From IMG/VR virus record IMGVR_UViG_3300021961_000006, positions 1-41,252 of that record: 41,252 nt of DNA. One strand, written 5' to 3'. A program made the position numbers and the translations under genes. Position 1 is the stretch's first letter, and every line of letters begins with the position of its first letter. The notes beneath the pieces are model-generated. The model made no database searches and had not been told where the DNA came from. It was given only the letters and a program-made list of their open reading frames with translations. The stretch is from a virus. Below are positions 33,163 to 39,147 of this stretch, piece after piece.

Positions 33163-33406
33163 ATAAAAAAGCCCTTTCGATATAGATTGCATGGCGTTCC
33201 CGTTCGATCCATTCGCGGCGAGTCTTAGCAGGCCCCCATTTCTCATAATCGCAGGCGTGTACTAGCTCATGAGCGATTACAGGGGCCGTTATCATATCCG
33301 GCCGAATGTACACCACCCCATCGAGGAAAAAAGTTGCGTTCGATGGGTTTATGATCGTGTTCGGGTAACAGTTAAACATGGCTAAAAACGCGAGTATCTT
33401 TTGCAT
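33053..33406 (-). CDS. Early zincin-like protein (HExxH), 117 aa
   Basis: MQKILAFLAMFNCYPNTIIN gives a hydrophobic N-terminal segment (possible membrane anchor or signal). Then APVIAHELVHACDYEKWGPA has HExxH plus a downstream Asp, and WIERERHAIYIERAFLYEHE supplies Glu residues for a third ligand. This is the layout of small zinc metallopeptidase-like proteins. It is the second HExxH protein in the genome (see 21510), but the two are not obviously related in sequence. It is encoded among early genes, so cleavage of a host protein is conceivable; no target known. Confidence 0.75.
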   Translation of the reverse strand: MQKILAFLAMFNCYPNTIINPSNATFFLDGVVYIRPDMITAPVIAHELVHACDYEKWGPAKTRREWIERERHAIYIERAFLYEHENENLDYGPLSEQPMALPAVVISKPRKTEARED

Positions 33407-33445
33407 TTTTAAAACCTCCCATTTATAAATTACCGCTACATCCTA

Positions 33446-33476
33446 AGACGGCCCGAGGTGGGCCGTTTCGCCGTCT
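33446..33476. terminator. GC-rich alternative hairpins in the early block
   Basis: ACGGCCC(GAGGT)GGGCCGT at 33448-33466 forms a 7-bp stem. AGACGGC at 33446-33452 can instead pair with GCCGTCT at 33470-33476. The two stems exclude each other. There is no U-tract, so it may be an RNA-processing or attenuation structure in the 92-base gap between two early genes. Confidence 0.45.
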
Positions 33477-33498
33477 ACGGCTCGTCAGTTAGGCTTTA

Positions 33499-33675
33499 TT
33501 AACTCTCAAGATATGCGATCAGTTTCTTTCGCGGGATACATTCGAGAAGCTCGTAAACGTATTCGATTTCTTCGTCGTATTCGATACGTTTTAAAACTTT
33601 GTAAATTAGGGAATCTTTGGGGTGCTCGGGTAAATCTTCGGGCAGTTTCCATTTATCAAACTTCTCATTTTCCAT
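33499..33675 (-). CDS. Hypothetical 58-aa acidic protein
   Basis: MENEKFDKWKLPEDLPEHPK, then DSLIYKVLKRIEYDEEIEYV, ending LECIPRKKLIAYLES. The start ATG 33675 overlaps the previous stop as TAATG. Strongly acidic and helical, with a Tyr/Glu repeat, resembling small phage inhibitors that mimic nucleic acid only in composition. No family recognised. It is real on frame, coupling and composition. Confidence 0.7.
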   Translation of the reverse strand: MENEKFDKWKLPEDLPEHPKDSLIYKVLKRIEYDEEIEYVYELLECIPRKKLIAYLES

Positions 33676-33860
33676 TATGCGACCTCCTGCTCATTTAAAT
33701 CTTCGAGGGCGTAATCGATACAAAGGGAAAACCCCGAATACTCGAACGGAATATTTTTCTCTTTTAGGATTGAGTCGACAACCTCCGCGATTTTATTGCG
33801 GGTTTTTGTGTCGAGCTCGGTATCTAGTACGAGAAAAGAATCGGCTTTTATATGGATCAT
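33675..33860 (-). CDS. Hypothetical 61-aa protein
   Basis: MIHIKADSFLVLDTELDTKT, then RNKIAEVVDSILKEKNIPFE, then YSGFSLCIDYALEDLNEQEVA. It looks like a compact alpha/beta domain ending in an acidic tail. ATGA overlap with the membrane peptide before it and TAATG with the next gene, so it is a mid-member of an early operon. Unrecognised. Confidence 0.75.
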   Translation of the reverse strand: MIHIKADSFLVLDTELDTKTRNKIAEVVDSILKEKNIPFEYSGFSLCIDYALEDLNEQEVA

Positions 33861-33964
33861 GCGGCCCCCTTATAGATTGCAAAAATGAACACGCCCGAAA
33901 CGATCCCAATTAACAGGACCGAATAAACAAGCGACATAAACCAGTCACAAATAATTTCACGCAT
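33857..33964 (-). CDS. 35-aa membrane peptide
   Basis: MREIICDWFMSLVYSVLLIG, then IVSGVFIFAIYKGAA: nearly all hydrophobic, one membrane helix with a Lys near the end. AGGGAGG is seven bases before ATG 33964, a clear ribosome site. Overlaps the previous gene by eight bases and the next by ATGA. Short membrane peptides are common in phage early regions; no function can be given. Confidence 0.7.
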   Translation of the reverse strand: MREIICDWFMSLVYSVLLIGIVSGVFIFAIYKGAA

Positions 33965-34142
33965 GATTCGCCCTCCCTAGAAACAAAGAAACTAATTCAC
34001 CGTGTTCGGTTTTCCCTGTACCGCATAAAAAGCCGTCACTTGTTTTATTTACCGAGATTAATTCCACCCACCCCCACCGCTCGGTGTATCCCCGTTTTTT
34101 TAGGTTTGGATAATTAGGAAAATGTTCGCGTTTTTGTGTCAT
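33957..34142 (-). CDS. Hypothetical 61-aa basic protein
   Basis: MTQKREHFPNYPNLKKRGYT, then ERWGWVELISVNKTSDGFLC, ending HGELVSLFLGRANHA. AAAGGG six bases before ATG 34142 supports the start. Aromatic and basic N-terminal half with beta-strand-like rest. Not recognised. It is transcribed with the Cys-rich gene upstream of it (36-base gap). Confidence 0.7.
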   Translation of the reverse strand: MTQKREHFPNYPNLKKRGYTERWGWVELISVNKTSDGFLCGTGKTEHGELVSLFLGRANHA

Positions 34143-34178
34143 ATTTTCACCCTTTCAACATTTGAATATGTGGAACGA

Positions 34179-34925
34179 TTAGGCCGCACGTTGGGCTATG
34201 TAACGGCTTTTCGTGTAACCATGATTGATTATCGCAATTGATCCTTTACGCCCTGCGGCTATGCCATTGCAGGCCCCGCATTCCGCGCATTGGATCTTTT
34301 TGCCAGCTTCATCACTTGCAGGACATGCGGCCTCTTTGAGCTCGAGGGGTTCATCCGCAAGCCGTACTCGAAACGTGCGCCAGCCGCTCGAGCGAGCGAG
34401 GGCCATTTCCTCGGGTGTATCGGCGGAGGCCATACAATGACGCTTTAAAAACTCGCGATCTAAATTGGATAGTTTTGGGTTCGCCCATTGATGGGTGTAG
34501 CCGGTGTTTCCTTTGGCATGACGTAACAGGCGGAACCATACGAGGGCAGGGACCGCCGCAGGATCGCCATAGGTCCCGAGGCGAACCATTCGGCCTCTAC
34601 TTTCTTCGGCTGTAGTCTTTCCTAGATAATCGACGGGATATTTTCCGGCTTCGTAGGATTTAAATACCATCGTTGGGCCTTGTGCTGTCACGACATAACA
34701 GGCCCCACCATTCGCAGGGCGGTGTTTGCAATCCCCGCATATAGATTCATCGGCCCCCGTTTTTTGATTAGTAGTGGGGCGTTCGCCATTATCCGCGAGA
34801 ATGTACGTTTGGATCATATCGCCCGTTTTTCGGTTGCTCGATCCGGTTAGCGCAATAGCGACAATAGGTTTTCCGTCGAGTAGCGAGGGACCCTTATAAA
34901 TTATATATCCGGTAGGTTTTTTCAT
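34179..34925 (-). CDS. Cys-rich conserved phage protein, possibly DUF7227-like
   Basis: 248 aa, the largest early protein. The N-terminal third has beta-strand sequence and then SICGDCKHRP...GGACYVV (CxxC...C). The middle has VRLGTYGDPAAVPALVWFRL. The C-terminal part has AACPASDEAGKKIQCAECGA followed by CNG (C, CxxC, xxC). I recall the CxDC...CY and RLGTYGDPAAVP patterns from a family of phage proteins, labelled DUF7227 as I remember, but I cannot check that. At least seven Cys arranged in two clusters imply a metal site (zinc or an iron-sulfur cluster). AAGGA lies about ten bases before the ATG. Function unknown. Confidence 0.8.
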   Translation of the reverse strand: MKKPTGYIIYKGPSLLDGKPIVAIALTGSSNRKTGDMIQTYILADNGERPTTNQKTGADESICGDCKHRPANGGACYVVTAQGPTMVFKSYEAGKYPVDYLGKTTAEESRGRMVRLGTYGDPAAVPALVWFRLLRHAKGNTGYTHQWANPKLSNLDREFLKRHCMASADTPEEMALARSSGWRTFRVRLADEPLELKEAACPASDEAGKKIQCAECGACNGIAAGRKGSIAIINHGYTKSRYIAQRAA

Positions 34926-34980
34926 GATGTTGTTTCCTTATTGGTAGATTTTAGGAAACGAGGGGCGAACCCCCCGCAAA

Positions 34981-35247
34981 TTAAAATAAAACTCGTTTGA
35001 TGCTTTTCGGCGTGTTAGCCCTCGAGCCGTAAAACACAATTGCCATATCTCGCAGGATCTTTTTCGCGGCTCGGATTGAGTAATTAATTGGGATGAATTC
35101 ATCCGCCAATTTATTCTCTATCTTCTCAATGCGAATTGGATACTGCACAAATATGCACTGCGTCCACTTTCGGCCCCGCTCGATAACGAGGGCGTGACGG
35201 TGTTCGCAGGATTCTTTGCGGTGTAGAAATGTTTTAACTATTTGCAT
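34981..35247 (-). CDS. Hypothetical 88-aa early protein
   Basis: Started at ATG 35247 (MQIVKTFLHRKESCEHRHAL), because AAGGGG lies nine bases upstream and the longer frame would run into the preceding peptide gene. Contains RGRKWTQCIFVQYPIRIEKI and a basic helical C-terminus (YSIRAAKKILRDMAIVFYGS). His/Cys residues near the N-terminus (CEHRH) could bind a metal, but there is no clear motif. Not recognised. Confidence 0.7.
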   Translation of the reverse strand: MQIVKTFLHRKESCEHRHALVIERGRKWTQCIFVQYPIRIEKIENKLADEFIPINYSIRAAKKILRDMAIVFYGSRANTPKSIKRVLF

Positions 35248-35261
35248 ATTGTGGCCCCTTA

Positions 35262-35342
35262 CTATGAACAAAAAACTTGCAATAAAAAAGAAATCGCAAG
35301 GGATCCAACCAGCAAATAAAAAGGGAAGTGTGAGAGTTTCAT
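35262..35342 (-). CDS. 26-aa hydrophobic peptide, first early gene
   Basis: MKLSHFPFYLLVGSLAISFL, then LQVFCS: a single membrane helix. AAAGGAAA eight bases before ATG 35342 is the reason to accept so short a frame. It is the first frame after the noncoding region 35343-35778 and so probably the first early product; a leader peptide is an alternative. Confidence 0.5.
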   Translation of the reverse strand: MKLSHFPFYLLVGSLAISFLLQVFCS

Positions 35343-35778
35343 ATCGTGTTTCCTTTCGTTTTGTAGTTTATCGAAATGTCACGATTAAAAACTTAACATG
35401 AAACAATTCCAAAAGTAAAACAATTTTTGATCTGTAAGTGTGGCATGGGTGCAACAGGTGCCACCCTGATGATGGGCTCGAGGTGGGCTTAGGGTGGGCT
35501 CGAGGTGTACCCCCGAGAAAAAAACGACTGATACAAAAACCCACAAACACGAACACAAACGAACGGCTCGAGCTCGAGGGCCTGCATTGGCTCGATATGC
35601 TCGAGAATAGATATTTAATCCGTTGGAACGCTAGGTAAATAAAGGGTTTTTGGTGGGTTCGTGACAGTTCATTGTGACACATACCCCCACCCCCCTATGA
35701 TCGCGCATAGAGTCGCAGGGGCCTACGGGGGGACTTCGCACCAGTCACCCCCGCGTTACCCTTTTCAGATTTTTGTAA
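35343..35778. other. 436-bp noncoding region with CTCGAG cluster and repeats
   Basis: No convincing gene. It holds five CTCGAG sites (35477, 35499, 35567, 35573, 35600) with two copies of GGGCTCGAGGTG, an inverted repeat GTGGCA...TGCCAC around 35443-35467, GTGACA twice 13 bases apart (35661, 35674), and a strong hairpin at 35727-35752. It lies between the end of the late genes and the start of the early genes. A clear sigma70 promoter was not found. Likely contents: early control, the junction of physical ends, or a packaging site. Confidence 0.6.
35727..35752. terminator. GC hairpin at the end of the late region
   Basis: GGGGGGACT(TCGCACC)AGTCACCCCC, about a 9-bp stem with one bulged base. 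It has no U-tract on the minus strand, so it may be an RNA-end or DNA-processing hairpin rather than a simple terminator. It follows the small membrane-protein gene at 35779. Confidence 0.5.
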
Positions 35779-35970
35779 CTAAACTTTTTGACTGACCCAA
35801 GGTTTCCCCAGGACCCACCAAAGAACACCCATAGCCACCCCGGTCATCCAGGGCTCACCCAAGGTCTTATCTGCGTATGCAGCAGCTACACCTACGAGAA
35901 CCATGAGTACATACTTGTTACCTGTAAGTACTTCCTTCAACATCATTAGTACATCTTTAATCATATCCAT
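35779..35970 (-). CDS. Small membrane protein after terminase (gp19.5-position)
   Basis: 63 aa: MDMIKDVLMMLKEVLTGNKY, then VLMVLVGVAAAYADKTLGEP, then WMTGVAMGVLWWVLGKPW. An amphipathic start and two hydrophobic helices. T7 gene 19.5, a small membrane protein, occupies this place between the terminase and the right end, though sequence similarity is not evident. AAGGAG about ten bases before the ATG. A holin-like or envelope role is possible, with a better holin candidate at 38336. Confidence 0.7.
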   Translation of the reverse strand: MDMIKDVLMMLKEVLTGNKYVLMVLVGVAAAYADKTLGEPWMTGVAMGVLWWVLGKPWVSQKV

Positions 35971-35998
35971 AAAGATATAACTCCTTATTAAGAAATAG

Positions 35999-36062
35999 CC
36001 CTAGGAGCCTCGTAGAAGCCCTACAAGCCACGCAAAGGGTTGACCCTAGGGTTACCCCTAGG
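35999..36062. repeat. Three CCCTAGG repeats in noncoding DNA
   Basis: CCCTAGG at 35999, 36044 and 36056, with the near-repeat GGGTT(ACCC) between them, in the 133-base gap between two small genes. Part of the same repeat-rich zone as 36303-36335. Nothing else is visible in this gap. Confidence 0.5.
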
Positions 36063-36103
36063 TTGTCCTTTAGATTCGATTGTAGAGCCTTTAAAAGCCC
36101 TGT

Positions 36104-36235
36104 TTAAAACATGAAGATAATTCTGATAATGAATACATCGACTACCAGCATAGAGTAACCCTCAGGGTTATCCTCAGCTCCTATCAGTTCTATGCCTATA
36201 GCACACCCTGATATAAAAGAGAGCACACAGTTCAT
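36104..36235 (-). CDS. 43-aa small membrane-associated protein downstream of phage promoter
   Basis: MNCVLSFISGCAIGIELIGA, then EDNPEGYSMLVVDVFIIRII, ending FMF. An N-terminal hydrophobic segment, a short acidic turn and a hydrophobic C-terminus. AAGGA lies eight bases before ATG 36235. It is the first frame after the promoter at 36346-36362 and sits within the putative terminal region. I have an impression of similar tiny proteins (IGIEL...VDxxxxRIxF) in T7-like phages but cannot name the family. Confidence 0.6.
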   Translation of the reverse strand: MNCVLSFISGCAIGIELIGAEDNPEGYSMLVVDVFIIRIIFMF

Positions 36236-36302
36236 CTAAGGTGTCCTTAAGTTATCTTAGGTATATATCTTTATATTTACTTATATATTAACTTATAAAG
36301 AG

Positions 36303-36335
36303 ACCTATAGTTTACCTATAGTTAACCTTTAGTTC
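36303..36335. repeat. Tandem 11-bp repeats, T7-like terminal-type
   Basis: ACCTATAGTTT / ACCTATAGTTA / ACCTTTAGTTC, three tandem 11-base units. T7 has arrays of CCTAAAG-type repeats next to its terminal redundancy; these have the same CCTxxAG core and lie in the corresponding place. Confidence 0.65.
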
Positions 36336-36345
36336 TCCCTTACCC

Positions 36346-36362
36346 CTACTGTGCAACCTAAT
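36346..36362 (-). promoter_or_regulatory. Putative phage promoter after large terminase
   Basis: Minus strand ATTAGGTTGCACAGTAG, identical over 17 bases to 27250-27266, followed by GGG. It would drive the 43-aa and 63-aa genes and transcription across the genome-end region. Confidence 0.75.
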
Positions 36363-36381
36363 TATAAGATATTGATAATTA

Positions 36382-38064
36382 TTACCTTATTGATGAGTTA
36401 CTTCCCATCCAGGTCTTTTTCTTAGGTTTAGAACCTAAGGCATTGTTTACAAAGGCTCTTAGTTCTTTGTCTAAGAACTTTGTCTTAATAGCAGAGGCTG
36501 CTTTGTCTTGGTCTTTAGCCATGTGCTCGACCCAGTACCCTACAGCCATAGCTAGGGCATCTAACCTATCGTCATGGATCAATGATCCTCTGTCTCTGGT
36601 TAGTCTAGTTAGCTGGTAGAAGAGGGAGTACTTAACATCCTTAGCTGACTCAAAGTCATCATTAATTAACTTCTGGTCAACTATGAGCCTATGGTTAGAT
36701 ATGACAGGCTCGAGGGTGTCTATAATCCTGAGCTCCTTCTGAGAGCTATGCTTAACCTCTTCGATAAGGCATCTGTGGTGCTTCGACATGATAGGGGTGA
36801 GGAGCTTGGTGTACATACCGTCACCAAAGTTAGCCTCGACTATCACATGGTTCACCTGATGCTTCTTAGCGAGCCTCGAGAGAGTCTCCAAAGTCTGATC
36901 TGAGTAGCCACCCATAAGTCCACCACAGGCCACTAGGTAGAGATTACCAGCTAGTACCTTGATAATGGCGTAGCCAGTTTCATCCAAGCCTCGACCTGAG
37001 GGGTCGATAGACATGACACAGCCTGTATACTCTGTCATATCGTCAGAGTGCCACATGGGTCTGTAGTATCTGTCTCCAGTAAGGGCTACGTTAGGGATAT
37101 CATTGACCACGAGCTCCGGGGCAGCAGCCCAGGCTAGCTTACTATGGCCCATCTCGGGGTTCAGGTTCATGATCATAAGGTCCTGGACCTTCAGAGGATA
37201 CCTATCCGCGTCACTTAAGCTAGTATCGAGCTGGAACTGTAGAGCAAATCCAGCTCTACCGTAGGATGCCCTACGTTCCATAAGGTCTTCCTCAGAGAAT
37301 CTCCTGGGATCTGTAGGTTTTCCTACGTTATCTGGAGAGTTCTCGAGGTCTATGCTGATCTTAGGGGCTAAATTACCTCTGTAAGAGAGTATTTTAGGTA
37401 TCTCAGGGTAAAGAGCAGGCCAGATGCGAGTCTCATACCCTCGTTCTGTGAGGGCATTGTACAGTGACATCTCGAGCTGGGGAGTCCCAAGGTAGATAAT
37501 CCGAGAATTCTCCAGGGGTTTCAACACAGAGTCGAACTCTTTGACAAGCTCAGAGAGCTTATCCCTCATCATTTGAGTAGCAGAGTTCCCTGGAGTCTCG
37601 ATATCGTCAGCTACGATAATGTCAGCACGAGATCCTGTGAGCTGACCTGTGATACCCACGGACTTTACCGAGGGAGAGTGGTCAGCAATGGCAGGACCCA
37701 CATCAAAGGCTATGACAGAATCCCTCTGTCCTTCCTTGGGTCGGAGATGTTGTAAGAGTTCCATCTCGTTAATGAGCCTTTTGACGAACGTGGAGAACGC
37801 ATCGGCCCGTTCCTTCGACGCTGAGACAACCAAAATCTTTTTTTGCGGGTCATTCAGTAGTGTCCAGATAACAAATGCTGAAGTTAAGAATGATTTACCT
37901 ACGCCTCGGAAAGCCTGAATCATAGAACGCTTAGGGCCGTACTGTAGGTACTGACAGATGTCATATTGTACAGGGGTTGGCTCTGGTAGATTCAGGTGTT
38001 TCCAGACGATAAACGCAAATACTCGAAAGTCTGTTAGGACTCTCGATTGATCATTAGTAGACAT
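36382..38064 (-). CDS. 19: Terminase large subunit (T7 gp19)
   Basis: 560 aa (T7 gp19 is 586). Seen: Walker A region SMIQAFRGVGKSFLTSAFVI, Walker B region SRADIIVADDIETPGNS (acidic pair), and coupling segment SRIIYLGTPQLEMSLYNALT. Nuclease domain with MSIDPSGRGLDETGYAIIKV (first Asp), HVIVEANFGDGMYTKLL, and IHDDRLDALAMAVGYW (last Asp pair). It drives DNA into the prohead and cuts concatemers. It follows terminase small by eight bases and is followed by noncoding DNA, as in T7. Confidence 0.97.
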   Translation of the reverse strand: MSTNDQSRVLTDFRVFAFIVWKHLNLPEPTPVQYDICQYLQYGPKRSMIQAFRGVGKSFLTSAFVIWTLLNDPQKKILVVSASKERADAFSTFVKRLINEMELLQHLRPKEGQRDSVIAFDVGPAIADHSPSVKSVGITGQLTGSRADIIVADDIETPGNSATQMMRDKLSELVKEFDSVLKPLENSRIIYLGTPQLEMSLYNALTERGYETRIWPALYPEIPKILSYRGNLAPKISIDLENSPDNVGKPTDPRRFSEEDLMERRASYGRAGFALQFQLDTSLSDADRYPLKVQDLMIMNLNPEMGHSKLAWAAAPELVVNDIPNVALTGDRYYRPMWHSDDMTEYTGCVMSIDPSGRGLDETGYAIIKVLAGNLYLVACGGLMGGYSDQTLETLSRLAKKHQVNHVIVEANFGDGMYTKLLTPIMSKHHRCLIEEVKHSSQKELRIIDTLEPVISNHRLIVDQKLINDDFESAKDVKYSLFYQLTRLTRDRGSLIHDDRLDALAMAVGYWVEHMAKDQDKAASAIKTKFLDKELRAFVNNALGSKPKKKTWMGSNSSIR

Positions 38065-38072
38065 GAAGTAAC

Positions 38073-38339
38073 TTAATTAGCTTTCCTAATTGGATAAATG
38101 TTTCCATCGTCCTCAAACACAGGGAGATCCGCTAGGCCAGCCAGAGGTGTCCCCTGGACAGCTATAGCCTCAATCTTATTGTCTTTAAGGAACTGACGAG
38201 CAACATTGAGAATGGCTGCTGGAGGAGGGATGACCTCTCCAGTATCCTTATCGGTATAGGGGCGGGTAATGGCATCCCTTAGCACATTGGCTAAGGTTCC
38301 ATGTAGTTCCCCTAAATCCTTTTCTTCGGCTTTACTCAT
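38073..38339 (-). CDS. 18: Terminase small subunit (T7 gp18-like)
   Basis: 88 aa, one residue from T7 gp18 (89). Content: LGELHGTLANVLRDAITRPY, then AAILNVARQFLKDNKIEAIA, the latter being the segment shared by podoviral small terminases. The C-terminal LPVFEDDGNIYPIRKAN is also typical. It recognises phage DNA for packaging. Overlaps the holin gene by ATGA and precedes the large subunit. Confidence 0.92.
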   Translation of the reverse strand: MSKAEEKDLGELHGTLANVLRDAITRPYTDKDTGEVIPPPAAILNVARQFLKDNKIEAIAVQGTPLAGLADLPVFEDDGNIYPIRKAN

Positions 38340-38737
38340 TTAGTAACACCCTTCATTTTCTCAAAGGTTCTCAATCCAGCCATACCAAGCATTGCAAAGG
38401 TGAGCTCGAGGAGCCCATCAGTGTTAATGACCGGAGGAACAACATCGAGATGATTTACAGCGATGACCCATTTGACCATCTCATTACCAACAAACTGCCA
38501 CCCCAGGCCGATAGCACAAAGCCAACCTATAGCTGGCCTCCAGCCAGCCACAAAGACTGACCTGTGTTGAGCCTCAGCTTGATTGGTAGCAATCTGTGCC
38601 ATGTTAGCTGCATTGGCTGCTTCGACGAGTTTCATCTCCATCTCAGCTTTAGCTTTAGCAGCGGCATCTTTATCGGGTATGAATTTGTCAACGATATCCA
38701 TCGCTTTAGGTAAAAGCGCAGATAGTAGCGGGAGCAT
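38336..38737 (-). CDS. Holin of the 3-TM type
   Basis: 133 aa. A charged N-terminal Ala/Lys/Glu helix (KDAAAKAKAEMEMKLVEAAN) precedes SVFVAGWRPAIGWLCAIGLG, a motif strongly typical of the 3TM_holin family, then further hydrophobic segments (WQFVGNEMVKWVIAV, LLELTFAMLGMAGL). It should form the membrane lesion that releases the amidase. AGGAG lies six bases before ATG 38737. The position next to the terminase genes is that of T7 lysis gene 17.5. Confidence 0.88.
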   Translation of the reverse strand: MLPLLSALLPKAMDIVDKFIPDKDAAAKAKAEMEMKLVEAANAANMAQIATNQAEAQHRSVFVAGWRPAIGWLCAIGLGWQFVGNEMVKWVIAVNHLDVVPPVINTDGLLELTFAMLGMAGLRTFEKMKGVTK

Positions 38738-38746
38738 AAAGTTCTC

Positions 38747-38935
38747 CTAAAGTTTAGTCATAAGGGAGACTGCAAGCCCTACGATAATGAGAGTTGATCC
38801 CATAATGAGAGCCTCGAGTCTCCATAGTCTTTTCTCTAATGCACCCAGCTTCTCTTGCACTGAGATGTAACGCACAGCACACTCCCTTTCGTGGGCATCA
38901 AGTTGTGCTTGAGTGTCCATTGGTTTAACAGTCAT
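38747..38935 (-). CDS. Coiled-coil plus membrane-anchor protein, possible lysis accessory
   Basis: 62 aa. MTVKPMDTQAQLDAHERECA then a helical stretch with heptads (VQEKLGALEKRLWRLEALIM), then one membrane helix (GSTLIIVGLAVSLMTKL). The layout (coiled coil before a C-terminal TM) is that of small hemolysin/XhlA-like or antiholin-like proteins often encoded beside a holin. Function inferred from position; it could also act with the fibre cassette. Confidence 0.8.
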   Translation of the reverse strand: MTVKPMDTQAQLDAHERECAVRYISVQEKLGALEKRLWRLEALIMGSTLIIVGLAVSLMTKL

Positions 38936-38955
38936 TGTTTTTATTATTCCTAAAA

Positions 38956-39147
38956 CTAAGCAGTTAAATAAGTTAGCTCTCGAGTAAAGAGCTGCTTCTT
39001 CGCATTGGTTTTACCTTTGCGGAACCGCCTCCGTTGAGAAGCTGATAGCTTTTTTCTTTTGGGGATTGGTTTAACTTTTTCAGCGAATTTCGTTCGCTTG
39101 GTATTACTATTTGAGGGGGTGACTTTAGTAGACTTAGGCTTCGGCAT
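38956..39147 (-). CDS. Small basic Lys/Arg-rich protein
   Basis: 63 aa from ATG 39147 (MPKPKSTKVTPSNSNTKRTK), inside the end of the previous gene. Very basic: RKKLSASQRRRFRKGKTNAK. The longer frame would begin with a non-ATG codon at 39162. Possibly nucleic-acid binding. Not a recognised family. The ribosome site is weak (GAG well upstream), so coupling with the upstream gene is likely. Confidence 0.65.
   Translation of the reverse strand: MPKPKSTKVTPSNSNTKRTKFAEKVKPIPKRKKLSASQRRRFRKGKTNAKKQLFTRELTYLTA

Noticed and set aside
35343-35440. Sigma70 promoter for the early block
   Set aside because: Several T-rich candidates exist (for instance around TTGTTT and GATAAA on the minus strand), but none has both boxes at good spacing, so none is called.
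35447-35455. GTTGCACCC on the minus strand in the noncoding region
   Set aside because: Only seven core bases match the promoter motif, and the downstream TAG is missing.
35438-35638. Plus-strand 66-codon frame starting GTG, with segments like LELEGLHWLDMLENRYLIR
   Set aside because: It would be the only plus-strand gene, has no ribosome binding site before the GTG, and sits in repeat-rich noncoding DNA. The protein-like end keeps it from being excluded entirely.
35368-35682. Minus-strand 104-codon frame across the noncoding region
   Set aside because: Low-complexity Ser/Phe/Pro-rich composition, no ribosome site, and it crosses the CTCGAG cluster; reads like chance.
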